From the NCBI RefSeq assembly GCF_000308475.2, contig NZ_BAFT02000001.1, forward strand, positions 1 through 64,000: a stretch of 64,000 bases of DNA. The letters are read 5' to 3'. Source of the DNA: Nocardia brasiliensis NBRC 14402 (lineage in GTDB: Bacteria > Actinomycetota > Actinomycetes > Mycobacteriales > Mycobacteriaceae). This document shows, piece by piece, positions 47,182 to 55,557 of this stretch; position 1 is the first letter of the stretch, and every line of letters starts with the position of its first letter. A program made the translations under genes and the position numbers. The notes under the pieces were generated by a model, which was not told the DNA's origin, did no database searches, and saw only the letters and a list, made by a program, of their open reading frames with translations.

Positions 47182-48156
47182 GTGGCCAGCAAGTCGGCGG
47201 CGTCGGCCATCGAATTGGATGTCGGCGACCGCACAGTCCGCATCAGCAACCCGGACCGGGTGTACTTCCCGGAGTCCGGTGCGACAAAGCTCGACCTGGT
47301 GCAGTACTACCTGAGCGTCGGCGACGGTATCGTCCGCGCGCTGCGTGATCGGCCGTGCATGCTGCACCGGTTCCCGAAAGGACTGTCCGGGGACAAGGTG
47401 CATCAGAAGCGGTTGCCCGCGGGTGCGCCGGACTGGATTCCCACGGTGCGCGTCTTCTTCCCCCGGTACGGCAGGCATGCCGACGAGCTGTGCGTGCACG
47501 AATTGGCCGATGTCATCTGGGCGGTGCAGATGTCGACCGTGGAGTTCCATCCGTGGAACTCACGCGCGGCCGATACCGAGAGCCCGGACGAATGGCGCAT
47601 CGACCTGGATCCGATGCCCGACTGCCCATGGTCGCGAGTGCAGCGGGTCGCGGGCGTCGTGCAGGAGGTACTCGACGAACTCGGCGCGGTCGGCTGGCCG
47701 AAAACCTCCGGCGGCAAGGGTTTACACGTCTACGTGCGGATCGCGCCGCAGTGGGGTTTCCAGGATGTGCGGCGCGCCGCGCTCGCCTTCGCCCGCGAGG
47801 TCGAGCGCCGCGCACCCGACGACGTCACCACCACCTGGTGGCGCAAGGACCGCGATCCCGCGATGCTGTTCGTCGACTACAACCAGAACGCCCGCGACCA
47901 CACCATCGCCGCCGCCTATTCGGTGCGCGGCGTGCCGGCGGGCACCGTCTCCACCCCGGTCCGCTGGGACGAGATCCCCGATATCGATCCACGGGATTTC
48001 ACCATGCGGACCGTCCCCGCTCGCTTCGCCGAACTCGGTGATCTGCACGCGGGCATCGATGACGCGGTCTTCGAGATCGACCGGCTGCTCGAGTGGGCCG
48101 ACCGCGACAAGGTCGACGCCGACCTGGAGCAGGAAACCGACCTCGACCAGGAGTGA
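47182..48156 (+). CDS. LigD-type polymerase/primase domain protein
   Basis: This 324-residue stand-alone polymerase domain is of the NHEJ LigD family (archaeo-eukaryotic primase fold). The catalytic acids are D141 and D143 in WRIDLDPMP. Other conserved parts are FPKGLSGDKVHQKR, KTSGGKGLHVYVRI and FVDYNQNARDHTIAAAYSV. The ligase and nuclease domains are absent, as in mycobacterial PolD proteins. It adds nucleotides during break repair. It starts at GTG; the upstream TA pair runs the other way. Confidence 0.9.
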   Translation: MASKSAASAIELDVGDRTVRISNPDRVYFPESGATKLDLVQYYLSVGDGIVRALRDRPCMLHRFPKGLSGDKVHQKRLPAGAPDWIPTVRVFFPRYGRHADELCVHELADVIWAVQMSTVEFHPWNSRAADTESPDEWRIDLDPMPDCPWSRVQRVAGVVQEVLDELGAVGWPKTSGGKGLHVYVRIAPQWGFQDVRRAALAFAREVERRAPDDVTTTWWRKDRDPAMLFVDYNQNARDHTIAAAYSVRGVPAGTVSTPVRWDEIPDIDPRDFTMRTVPARFAELGDLHAGIDDAVFEIDRLLEWADRDKVDADLEQETDLDQE

Positions 48157-48252
48157 CCCGAGCCCGTCTGGCCAGCGGTGATAACGTCGCTGGGGCACTG
48201 ATCGACGGTGCCGCGCGAATCCGTCGCACTGCTTCGAAGGAGGTCCATTTCC

Positions 48253-49203
48253 GTGCACCGACCGGCAGCAGCGATAGCGATCGGACCCGCCGACCCACCG
48301 CCCGCGCTGTTGGCGAAGGCGGTGGCGGAGGCCGGCGCGCAGGTGACCGATCTGGCCGAGGCTCGCGGGTTGATCTGGGCGGGCACGCCGGGACAGTTCC
48401 CCGACGAGCTGCCCGCCTCGGTCGAATGGGTGCAGCTGCCCGCGGCGGGTGTCGAGCAATGGTTCGACGCGGGCATTATCGCGAACCATCCGAAGGTTCG
48501 ATTCACTTCCGCCGCAGGCGCTTTCGCGGCCAGCGTGGCCGAGCACGCGCTGATGCTGCTGCTCGCCGGGGTGCGTTACCTGCCCGAGCAGCTGCGCGCG
48601 GCGAGCTGGCGGCAGCAGGACTTCGTCCCGCATATCGGGTCGCTGCGCGGCAAGACCGTCACGATCGTCGGCGCGGGCGGCATCGGCCGCGCGCTGATCC
48701 CGATGCTGATCCCGTTGGGTGCGCACGTGATCGCGGTGAACCGCTCCGGCAACCCGGTCACCGGCCCCGGCATCCCGGACACGATCGAGACGATCTCCAC
48801 CGATCAGCTCTCCAGGGTGTGGGCGCGCACCGACCATGTGGTCGTCGCCGCGCCGGCCACGCCCGCGACCACCCACCTCATCGACGCCGACGTGCTGGCT
48901 CGACTGAAACCGTCGTCGTGGATCGTCAACATCGCTCGCGGCAGCCTGATCGACACCGACGCGCTGGTCACCGCGCTGGCCTCCGGGGCGATCGCCGGCG
49001 CCGGGCTCGACGTCACCGATCCGGAACCCCTGCCGGATGGACATCCGCTCTGGGTACTGCCGAATGCCATTGTCACGCCGCATGATTCGAATCCGCCACA
49101 GTTGCGGCTGGCCGCCTTCGCCGACCATGTCGGCGCGAATGTGCGACGGTTCGTCGCGGGCGAGGAACTGCTCGCGCCGGTTGATCCGGAACGCGGTTAC
49201 TAG
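48253..49203 (+). CDS. D-isomer-specific 2-hydroxyacid dehydrogenase
   Basis: This is 316 residues from GTG 48253, chosen because a perfect AAGGAGGT lies at 48237-48244, eight bases upstream. It has the NAD-binding VGAGGIGRALIPM, the catalytic Arg in NIARGSLID, the Glu in TDPEPLPDGHPLW and the His in TPHDSNPP. It resembles phosphoglycerate-dehydrogenase relatives acting on 2-hydroxy acids or 2-ketoacids. The substrate is not evident. It is separated from the upstream polymerase gene by about 100 bases. Confidence 0.88.
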   Translation: MHRPAAAIAIGPADPPPALLAKAVAEAGAQVTDLAEARGLIWAGTPGQFPDELPASVEWVQLPAAGVEQWFDAGIIANHPKVRFTSAAGAFAASVAEHALMLLLAGVRYLPEQLRAASWRQQDFVPHIGSLRGKTVTIVGAGGIGRALIPMLIPLGAHVIAVNRSGNPVTGPGIPDTIETISTDQLSRVWARTDHVVVAAPATPATTHLIDADVLARLKPSSWIVNIARGSLIDTDALVTALASGAIAGAGLDVTDPEPLPDGHPLWVLPNAIVTPHDSNPPQLRLAAFADHVGANVRRFVAGEELLAPVDPERGY

Positions 49204-49356
49204 CCCTATACCTACGCCGAGCGACTGGGCATACGTATAGAAGCGCGAAAAGTACTTATAGATGACTGATTCGGGGCACCCCCCTGCGGCCATAACGTAG
49301 TTCGTGTCAGCACAACGACAGCGAAACCGCAGATCACAGCCCCGAAGGAGCTCATC

Positions 49357-49713
49357 ATGGACACCATCGTCGCCCAGTACCTGGAAGCCTGGAACACCAC
49401 CGACGCCGCAGCGCGCAAGGCCGCGGTGGCCCGGGTGTTCACCGAGACCGCGGGCTACACCGACCCCCTGATGTCGGTCATCGGCCACGACGCCATCGAC
49501 GCGGGAATCGCCGCCGCGCAAGCACAATTCCCCGGCTGGACGTTCCGGCTGGCCGGTCCGGTGGACGCGCATCACGACCAGGTCCGGTTCACCTGGGAGC
49601 TCGGCCCGGCCGACGCGCCCGCCGTCGTCGTCGGCTTCGACGTGGCCGTGCTCGAGCAGGGCAAGATCGCCAACGTGTACGGCTTCCTGGACCGCGTCCC
49701 CGCCACTGCCTGA
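49357..49713 (+). CDS. SnoaL-like/NTF2-fold protein
   Basis: This 118-residue small cone-shaped fold protein starts MDTIVAQYLEAWNTTDAAAR. A conserved family pattern follows: FTETAGYTDPLMSVIGHDAI, PGWTFRLAGPVDAHHDQVRF and TWELGPADAPAV. Many relatives bind hydrophobic ligands or act as isomerases or hydrolases; the active residues cannot be assigned here. A good AAGGAG precedes the ATG. It is the first gene of a two-gene unit with a small membrane protein, ending at the terminator at 50196-50237. Upstream, TATAGAA and TATAGAT recur 21 bases apart. Confidence 0.8.
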   Translation: MDTIVAQYLEAWNTTDAAARKAAVARVFTETAGYTDPLMSVIGHDAIDAGIAAAQAQFPGWTFRLAGPVDAHHDQVRFTWELGPADAPAVVVGFDVAVLEQGKIANVYGFLDRVPATA

Positions 49714-49761
49714 TCGAAACTCCCTCTCCCCCAATCTGATTCACCGAAGGATGGCACCGCC

Positions 49762-50181
49762 ATGACCACCACCGCCCCGTCCTACCTGTCCTCCGTGCTC
49801 GCCCCCGGCCCGAAGCTGCTCCGTCTCTCGCTCCGCTTGGACGCGGTGGTCACCGGCGTCAACGGCCTGGCCTATCTCGCTCTCGCCAAGCCGCTGGAGT
49901 CGCTGCTCGGCCTGAACACCGAGATCGGTATCCCGATCGGCGTCTTCCTCACGCTGTACGGTCTCGCGGTGGCGATCATCGGCACCCGGTCCACGATCAG
50001 CACCGGAGCCACCCGCGCCGTGATCGCGGCCAATTCGGCCTGGGCCGTCGTCAGCCTCGCGGCCCTGCTCGAAGGCGCCCTGGACCTGAACATGGTCGGC
50101 GCGGTGTGGGCGGTCATGCAGGCGGCGACCGTCGGCGGTTTCGCCGCCCTCCAGTACCTGGGTCTGCGCAAAGCGTCCTGA
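49762..50181 (+). CDS. Small four-helix membrane protein
   Basis: This 139-residue protein has hydrophobic helices at about 24-44 (RLDAVVTGVNGLAYLALA), 53-74, 85-105 and 110-132, joined by short loops. It starts 48 bases after the SnoaL-like gene with GAAGGATGG before the ATG, so the two are probably cotranscribed. No catalytic motif is seen and I have no name for the family, though similar small proteins occur in Streptomyces and Mycobacterium. Confidence 0.75.
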   Translation: MTTTAPSYLSSVLAPGPKLLRLSLRLDAVVTGVNGLAYLALAKPLESLLGLNTEIGIPIGVFLTLYGLAVAIIGTRSTISTGATRAVIAANSAWAVVSLAALLEGALDLNMVGAVWAVMQAATVGGFAALQYLGLRKAS

Positions 50182-50195
50182 ACCCACCGAAACCC

Positions 50196-50237
50196 GACCG
50201 GGGTACCAGCAGACCTGCTGGTACCCCGGTCGTTTTT
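50196..50237 (+). terminator. Strong intrinsic terminator
   Basis: A perfect 16-bp stem (GACCGGGGTACCAGCA and its complement) with the loop GACC is followed by GTTTTT. It insulates the SnoaL/membrane pair from the esterase operon. Confidence 0.92.
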
Positions 50238-50271
50238 GCAGGTCAAGACCACCAGTAAACAGCCTGCAATA

Positions 50272-50297
50272 AATGTGCCATTGACAACTGGCACATT
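50272..50297 (+). promoter_or_regulatory. Operator-like inverted repeat with embedded -35 box
   Basis: AATGTGCCA and TGGCACATT are perfect 9-bp arms, eight bases apart; the spacer is TTGACAAC, containing a consensus -35 TTGACA (50281-50286). GATTCT at 50305-50310 can serve as a weak -10 at 18 bases. A further half-site GGCACAT lies at 50312-50318. The esterase ATG at 50317 would then be at or next to the start of transcription. The operon's own MerR regulator is the first candidate to bind. Confidence 0.65.
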
Positions 50298-50316
50298 CAT
50301 GGATGATTCTGGGCAC

Positions 50317-51303
50317 ATGACAAGGTCAACGAGGACCTCGGTTCCCGGCGTACCCACGGCACCATCCGTGCAGGCGACGCTCGCCGCGACGGCCACCCGC
50401 TTCGGCCTGCGGCAGCTCAACTGCGCGGTGCCGATGAACGCGCCGGGAGTCTGGTTCGCCCGCAAGCTCGTCGCCACCTTCATGGCCGTCGGGGGTCCGG
50501 TGCCGAACGGTACGCAGGTCACGCCGGTACAGGCCGGCGCGGTGCGCGGGGAATGGGTCCGCGCCGCCGGTGTGTCGTTCGGCCCGCGCGCGCTCTACTA
50601 CCTGCACGGCAGCGCCTACGTGATCTGCTCCGCCCGAACCCACCGCGCGCTCGCCGCCCAACTGTCCCGCAAGACCGGCCTGCCCGTCTTCGTCATCGAC
50701 TATCGGCTCGCCCCCGAGCATCGTTTCCCGGCCGCGGCCGATGACGTCGAGGCAGGCTACAACTGGCTGCTCGAGCAAGGCTATGCCCCGGAAAACCTTG
50801 TGCTCGCCGGTGATTCGGCGGGCGGGCACCTCGCGCTCGACTTGCTCGTGGAGAACGGCCGTCGCGGCATGGCCACTCCGGCCGGTGTCGCGTTGTTCTC
50901 GCCTCTACTCGATCTCACCCTCGGTCTCGCCGCCGAACAGGAACGGCAGCAACCGGATCCGCTCATCACGGCCGCGGCGGCGAGCCGGATGCCCGCCATG
51001 TACACCCGCGGCCTGCCCGCCGACGCACCGCGGGTGCGGCTGAGCATCCCCGACGGCCTCGCATTGCCGCCGATGCTGGTGCAGGTCGGCGGCGCCGAAA
51101 TGCTGCGCGCCGACGCACGGGCGCTGTGCGCGATGGTGCGCGCCGCGGGCGGTAGCGCCGATCTAGAGGTCTGGCCGGGCCAGATGCACGTCTTCCAGGC
51201 GTTGCCGCTGCTGGTGCCCGAGGCCGGCCGAGCCCTGACGCGCGCGGCCGACTTCCTGTCCGCCGCACTGGCCTCCCACCCCGTCTCGGAAAAGGTGAGC
51301 TGA
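50317..51303 (+). CDS. HSL-family alpha/beta hydrolase (esterase/lipase, LipR-like)
   Basis: This is 328 residues from the ATG at 50317. The oxyanion motif appears as HGSA at 97-100 (usual HGGG), the nucleophile S167 is in GDSAGGH, and the catalytic His is in GQMHVFQ near residue 290. VIDYRLAPEHRFPAA is typical of the hormone-sensitive-lipase family. It is the first gene of a tightly packed operon (gaps of one to four bases) with SDR, di-iron and monooxygenase genes, recalling the mymA operon of M. tuberculosis. A longer in-frame start (GTG 50236) would include the operator and is rejected. Confidence 0.85.
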   Translation: MTRSTRTSVPGVPTAPSVQATLAATATRFGLRQLNCAVPMNAPGVWFARKLVATFMAVGGPVPNGTQVTPVQAGAVRGEWVRAAGVSFGPRALYYLHGSAYVICSARTHRALAAQLSRKTGLPVFVIDYRLAPEHRFPAAADDVEAGYNWLLEQGYAPENLVLAGDSAGGHLALDLLVENGRRGMATPAGVALFSPLLDLTLGLAAEQERQQPDPLITAAAASRMPAMYTRGLPADAPRVRLSIPDGLALPPMLVQVGGAEMLRADARALCAMVRAAGGSADLEVWPGQMHVFQALPLLVPEAGRALTRAADFLSAALASHPVSEKVS

Positions 51304-51304
51304 C

Positions 51305-52210
51305 ATGTTCGGACTGGAAAACCTGCTGCCCCTTGGTAATCGACCGCGGCGCAGCTACGGCGCGCGAGCGGTGGTGACCGGCGCGGGCAGCGGCATCGGC
51401 CGTGCCTTCGCGGTCGAGATCGCCAATCGCGGCGGCCACGTGATCTGCGCCGATATCGACGAGGCGCGGGCCGACGAGACCGTCGCCCTGATCGAGCGCA
51501 AATTCCCCGGTGTCGCGCACGCGTTCCGCTGCGATGTCGCGCAGCGCGAAGACGTGGAAAACCTTGCGCGATTTGCCGAATCACTGTTCGAGCGTCCGGT
51601 CACCCTGGTGATCAACAACGCCGGCGTCGGCATCGGCGGAACCCGGGTCGGCCAGGTCGGATTCGACGACTGGGAATGGGCCCTCGGCATCAATCTGTGG
51701 GGCGTGGTGCACGGCTGTGAGGTGTTCACGCCGAAGCTGCGCGCGGCCCGCCGCGGCGGCATCATCAATGTCGCGTCCGCGGCGGCCTTCACCGCCGCGC
51801 CCTCGATGGCCGTGTACAACGTGTCGAAGGCGGGCGTGCTCGCGCTGTCGGAAACGATGGCGGCCGAGCTGAGCGGCACCGGCGTCGCCCTCACCGTGCT
51901 GTGCCCGACGTTCGTGAAAACCAACGTGGCCAAGGACGGCCGGATCACCCAGCAGTCCGCGCGGCTGGCCGACACCTTGATGCGCTGGACCGGATTCTCC
52001 CCCGAGACGGTCGCCCGCAACACCCTCGACGCGCACGATCGCGGACAGCTCTACGTGCTGCCGCAATTGGACGCGCATGTGATCTGGCGGCTCAAGCGCT
52101 ACTTCCCCGCCCAGTACACCTACGTTCTCGGCCTCCTGGATCGCGTACTGCCGCAGGACAACTCCCCCGCCACCGACCACGCTTCGGTCACCGACAAGAC
52201 AGGAGTCTGA
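51305..52210 (+). CDS. Short-chain dehydrogenase/reductase
   Basis: This 301-residue NAD(P)-dependent enzyme has the cofactor loop TGAGSGIGRAFA near 22-33, NNAGVG near 101, a Ser in INVASAAAF and the catalytic YNVSKAG. The C-terminus continues about 50 residues past the usual end (VLPQLDAHVIWRLKRYFPAQ), a membrane-associating tail seen in SDRs acting on lipids. Its ATG is one base after the esterase stop. It probably interconverts an alcohol and a carbonyl on the operon's substrate. Confidence 0.88.
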   Translation: MFGLENLLPLGNRPRRSYGARAVVTGAGSGIGRAFAVEIANRGGHVICADIDEARADETVALIERKFPGVAHAFRCDVAQREDVENLARFAESLFERPVTLVINNAGVGIGGTRVGQVGFDDWEWALGINLWGVVHGCEVFTPKLRAARRGGIINVASAAAFTAAPSMAVYNVSKAGVLALSETMAAELSGTGVALTVLCPTFVKTNVAKDGRITQQSARLADTLMRWTGFSPETVARNTLDAHDRGQLYVLPQLDAHVIWRLKRYFPAQYTYVLGLLDRVLPQDNSPATDHASVTDKTGV

Positions 52211-52211
52211 C

Positions 52212-53138
52212 ATGGCCATCGCAATGGACTTCGACGACATGCTCACCAAGATCAAGAACCGGCAGTGGGCGCTGGCCGATATCGACTGGGACGCACCGGG
52301 TGCCGAGACGATCTCGCCCGAATTGCACGCCCGGCTCAAGCCGTTCATGGCCGACCTGATGTGGATCGAGAACGTGGGCGCGCGCGGTTTCGCCGCCATG
52401 GCGAAGAAGGCGCCCACCGAAACGCTGCGCGAGATCTACCGGTACTTCCACGCCGAGGAACAGCGTCACGCCAATGCCGAGCTGGCGCTGATGCGGCGCT
52501 GGGGCATGCTCGACGGTGACGAGATCCCGCAGCCGAACGTGAACGTCAAGCTGGTGATCGACTTCCTGGACAAGTACGCCGACGACATGTCGCTGTCTTT
52601 CCTCGGCACCGTGATCCCGATGCTCGAGGTCGCCCTCGACGGCGCGCTGGTCAAGTTCATCATGGACGAGATCGAGGACCCGGTCTGCCAGGAAGCCTTC
52701 AAGAAGATCAACAACGACGAATCCCGGCATCTGGCCGTCGATTTCGCGGTGATGGATCTGCTCGGCCACTCCCAGGCCCGCAAGCTGTTCATCGACCTGG
52801 TCGGCGGCTGGATGAAGCCCTCGCTGATCATCGGCGTGCTGAGCTACGTGCCGCTGCTGAACAAGATGCGCGACAACATCGTCGAGATGGGCGTCGACGA
52901 GGAGAAGCTGTACTCCGCGCTGAAGCGCTACGCCAATGTCGGCGAGCGCAGCGAGTTCGCGCGCCGGCTGCCGATGTACCAGATCGTGAAGATGCACGGC
53001 GGCTGGGTGATCGACCGCGGCCACCCGTACCACCTGTTCGCCGACGCACTGGTGAAGATCACCGCGCGGGTGCCCAAGGCCCTGCTGCGCCGCGACCCGA
53101 CCTGGGTCAAGGAAGTCACCTACGAGCCGGCGGCCTGA
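52212..53138 (+). CDS. Ferritin-like di-iron protein
   Basis: This 308-residue helical protein carries a complete di-iron ligand set: E53, E83 and H86 (EEQRH), E139, E170 and H173 (NDESRH). That is the two-ExxH arrangement of ferritin-like oxidases and oxygenases. No signal peptide is seen. Placed between the SDR and the Baeyer-Villiger-type enzyme, it is probably an O2-dependent oxygenase or desaturase-like enzyme on a lipid or aldehyde substrate. No dedicated ferredoxin or reductase is encoded next to it, so electrons must come from elsewhere. Confidence 0.8.
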   Translation: MAIAMDFDDMLTKIKNRQWALADIDWDAPGAETISPELHARLKPFMADLMWIENVGARGFAAMAKKAPTETLREIYRYFHAEEQRHANAELALMRRWGMLDGDEIPQPNVNVKLVIDFLDKYADDMSLSFLGTVIPMLEVALDGALVKFIMDEIEDPVCQEAFKKINNDESRHLAVDFAVMDLLGHSQARKLFIDLVGGWMKPSLIIGVLSYVPLLNKMRDNIVEMGVDEEKLYSALKRYANVGERSEFARRLPMYQIVKMHGGWVIDRGHPYHLFADALVKITARVPKALLRRDPTWVKEVTYEPAA

Positions 53139-53142
53139 CGGG

Positions 53143-54654
53143 ATGGCAATGACGAACAAGACCCTGGACGTCGCGATCATCGGTGGCGGATTCGCCGGTA
53201 TCGGTGCCGCGATTCGGTTGAAGCAGAAGGGCATCGACGACTTCGCCATCTTCGAGCGGGGCGAATCCATCGGTGGCACCTGGCGCGACAACACCTATCC
53301 CGGTGCGGCGTGCGATATTCCGTCCCGGCTGTACTCCTACAGCTTCGCGCCGAACCCGGACTGGTCGCACACCTATTCGGGCAGCAACGAGATCCTCGGC
53401 TACATCGAGACGATGGTGGCGGAGTTCGGGCTCGCGCCGCATCTGCGGTTCGGCCACAACGTGACCGGCATCGTCTTCGACGAAGCGGCCGGGCGGTGGG
53501 AGATCTCGGTCGAGGGCCGCGCCGACACCGTGCTCGCCCGCACCGTGGTGCTCGCCTCGGGTCCGCTGGCCAACGCCGGCTTCCCGAACATTCGCGGCAT
53601 CGAAAGCTATGCCGGGCACAAGATCCACAGCGCCCGGTGGGATCACGACTACGACTTCACCGGCAAGAAGGTCGCCGTCGTCGGCACCGGAGCCAGTGCG
53701 GTGCAGATCATTCCGGAGCTGGTGGACAAGGCCGCCTCGGTCAAGGTCTTCCAGCGCACGCCAGGGTGGGTGCTGCCAAGGGTGAACAGGCGGACCAACG
53801 CGGTCACCAGGGAGCTCTACCGCCGGGTGCCCGCCGCCGAGCAGCTGGCCCGGCAGGCCTGGTTCTACGGGCACGAGTCGGTCGCGCTCGGCGTGGTCTG
53901 GAACACCCCGCTCACCCGGGTGGTCGAGCTGGTCGGCAAGGCCCAATTGCGCAGGCAGGTCAAGGATCCGTGGCTGCGCAGGCAGCTCACGCCGGATTTC
54001 CGGGCGGGCTGCAAGCGGCTGCTGATGACCGACGACTACTACCCCGCGCTGCAACGGGACAACTGCAAGCTGATCACCTGGCCCATCGCCACGCTGTCCG
54101 AGCGCGGTATCCGCACCGCGGAAGGCATTGAGCACCAGGCGGATTGCATCGTGTTCGCGACCGGGTTCGATGTGTCCAAGACCGGCACGCCGATTCCGGT
54201 GGTCGGCCGCGACGGACGGGTGCTCGCCGACGAATGGTCGCGCGGCGCATACGCATTCAAGAGCGTTGCGGTGTCCGGGTATCCGAACATGTTCCTCACG
54301 TTCGGGCCGAACTCCGGGCCGGGCCACAATTCGGCGCTGGTGTACATGGAGGCCCAGATCGACTACCTGGTGCAGGGCATCGACACCATTCTGAAGCAGG
54401 ATCTGCGCGTCCTCGACGTCCGCAAGGACCGGCAGGACCGCTACAACGAGGGCATGCAGCGCCGACTCACCGGCACCACCTGGAACTCGGGCTGTAAGAG
54501 CTGGTATCTCACCGAGGACGGTTTCAACGCCACGATGTACCCGGGCTTCGCCTCCCAGTACGTCAACCAGCTGCGCACCGTCGACCTCGCCGACTACACG
54601 GTGGTGCCGTCGGCCGGTCAGGTGCGTCCGACGCGGATCGCGGCGGTTTCTTAG
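53143..54654 (+). CDS. FAD-dependent monooxygenase, Baeyer-Villiger type (MymA/EthA-like)
   Basis: This 503-residue flavoprotein has the FAD loop GGGFAGIGAA near 14-23, EsIGGTWRDNTYPGAACDIP-type text near 41-60, the NADPH loop GTGASA at 181-186 and the fingerprint YAGHKIHSARW at 156-166 (consensus FxGxxxHxxxW). It should insert one oxygen atom into a carbonyl substrate using NADPH. Followed by esterase action, this is the logic of ketone-to-ester-to-acid degradation, and an esterase heads this operon. The gap to the di-iron gene is four bases. Confidence 0.88.
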   Translation: MAMTNKTLDVAIIGGGFAGIGAAIRLKQKGIDDFAIFERGESIGGTWRDNTYPGAACDIPSRLYSYSFAPNPDWSHTYSGSNEILGYIETMVAEFGLAPHLRFGHNVTGIVFDEAAGRWEISVEGRADTVLARTVVLASGPLANAGFPNIRGIESYAGHKIHSARWDHDYDFTGKKVAVVGTGASAVQIIPELVDKAASVKVFQRTPGWVLPRVNRRTNAVTRELYRRVPAAEQLARQAWFYGHESVALGVVWNTPLTRVVELVGKAQLRRQVKDPWLRRQLTPDFRAGCKRLLMTDDYYPALQRDNCKLITWPIATLSERGIRTAEGIEHQADCIVFATGFDVSKTGTPIPVVGRDGRVLADEWSRGAYAFKSVAVSGYPNMFLTFGPNSGPGHNSALVYMEAQIDYLVQGIDTILKQDLRVLDVRKDRQDRYNEGMQRRLTGTTWNSGCKSWYLTEDGFNATMYPGFASQYVNQLRTVDLADYTVVPSAGQVRPTRIAAVS

Positions 54655-54723
54655 GTGATCGGTGCCGGAGGCGGGGGCGATAGACTCGGCTCCGGCACCG
54701 TGGCGGGCGAGGAGGTGAGTTCG

Positions 54724-55482
54724 ATGGAGTACCGGATCGATGACCTCGCGCGCGCCGCGGGCACCACCACCCGCAACGTGCGCGCCTATCAGGAGCGTGG
54801 CCTGCTGCCGCCGCCGATCGGCAAGGACGGCCGGGCCAGCATCTACGACAACTCGCATCTCGAGCGATTGCGGCTGATCGACGCGCTGTTGCAGCGCGGG
54901 TTCACCACCGCGCACATCGGCGATTTCATCACCAGTTGGGAGACCGGCAAGGACCTCACCGAGGTACTCGGCCTGCAGCACGCCGTAACGGCCTCGTGGT
55001 CGAAGGACGAGACGTTCGAGGTGCCCCGGGAGCTGATCGGCACCATTCTCGGCGCCGAGGCCGATGAGCTGGTGGACCGGCTGCGCGAGATGAAGCTGGT
55101 GCGGCTCGAGGGCGACACCGTGGTGTTCACCGACACGCAGTTGCTCACCTCGTTCGCCGAACTGCACGAGTACGGGCTGGAACTGCGCACGCTCATCGAG
55201 ATCTACGCCAAGGTGGCCGACCGGATCGATGACATCACCCACATCATGATCACGGCCGCCAAACAGCACATCATCGATGAGCACGGCCCCGGCTGGCTGC
55301 CCGATACCAGCAGCGAGATCGCCGACACCACAACGATGTTGAGCAAGATGCGGGAGCTGGCCGTCGCCTCGGTGCACGCCACGCTCGCCCGCTCGCTGGA
55401 CGTGACCCTGCGCCGGGAACTCGGCGACTACCTGGCCACCGCGGCCGAACGCGAACGCGCCCGCACCGATCCGGCCACCTAG
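54724..55482 (+). CDS. MerR-family transcriptional regulator
   Basis: This is 252 residues from the ATG at 54724. The N-terminal MerR winged helix is YRIDDLARAAGTTTRNVRAY, then ERGLLPPP and SIYDNSHLERLRLIDAL. The long C-terminal helical domain (about 80-250) has no metal-binding cysteines, so an organic ligand is likely. It lies 70 bases after the monooxygenase on the same strand and is the likely regulator of the esterase-SDR-di-iron-monooxygenase operon, perhaps through the dyad at 50272-50297. Confidence 0.87.
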   Translation: MEYRIDDLARAAGTTTRNVRAYQERGLLPPPIGKDGRASIYDNSHLERLRLIDALLQRGFTTAHIGDFITSWETGKDLTEVLGLQHAVTASWSKDETFEVPRELIGTILGAEADELVDRLREMKLVRLEGDTVVFTDTQLLTSFAELHEYGLELRTLIEIYAKVADRIDDITHIMITAAKQHIIDEHGPGWLPDTSSEIADTTTMLSKMRELAVASVHATLARSLDVTLRRELGDYLATAAERERARTDPAT

Positions 55483-55557
55483 CGAGGCAGCGGGGAAATG
55501 GCCGAAACCAGCGGCTGATGAGCGCCGAAGCGCGCGCTCGGTCCGTACCGTGGTGCC

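Noticed and set aside
50236..50316. Earlier GTG start for the esterase
   Set aside because: It would place the promoter dyad and -35 box inside the coding region and adds no family sequence.
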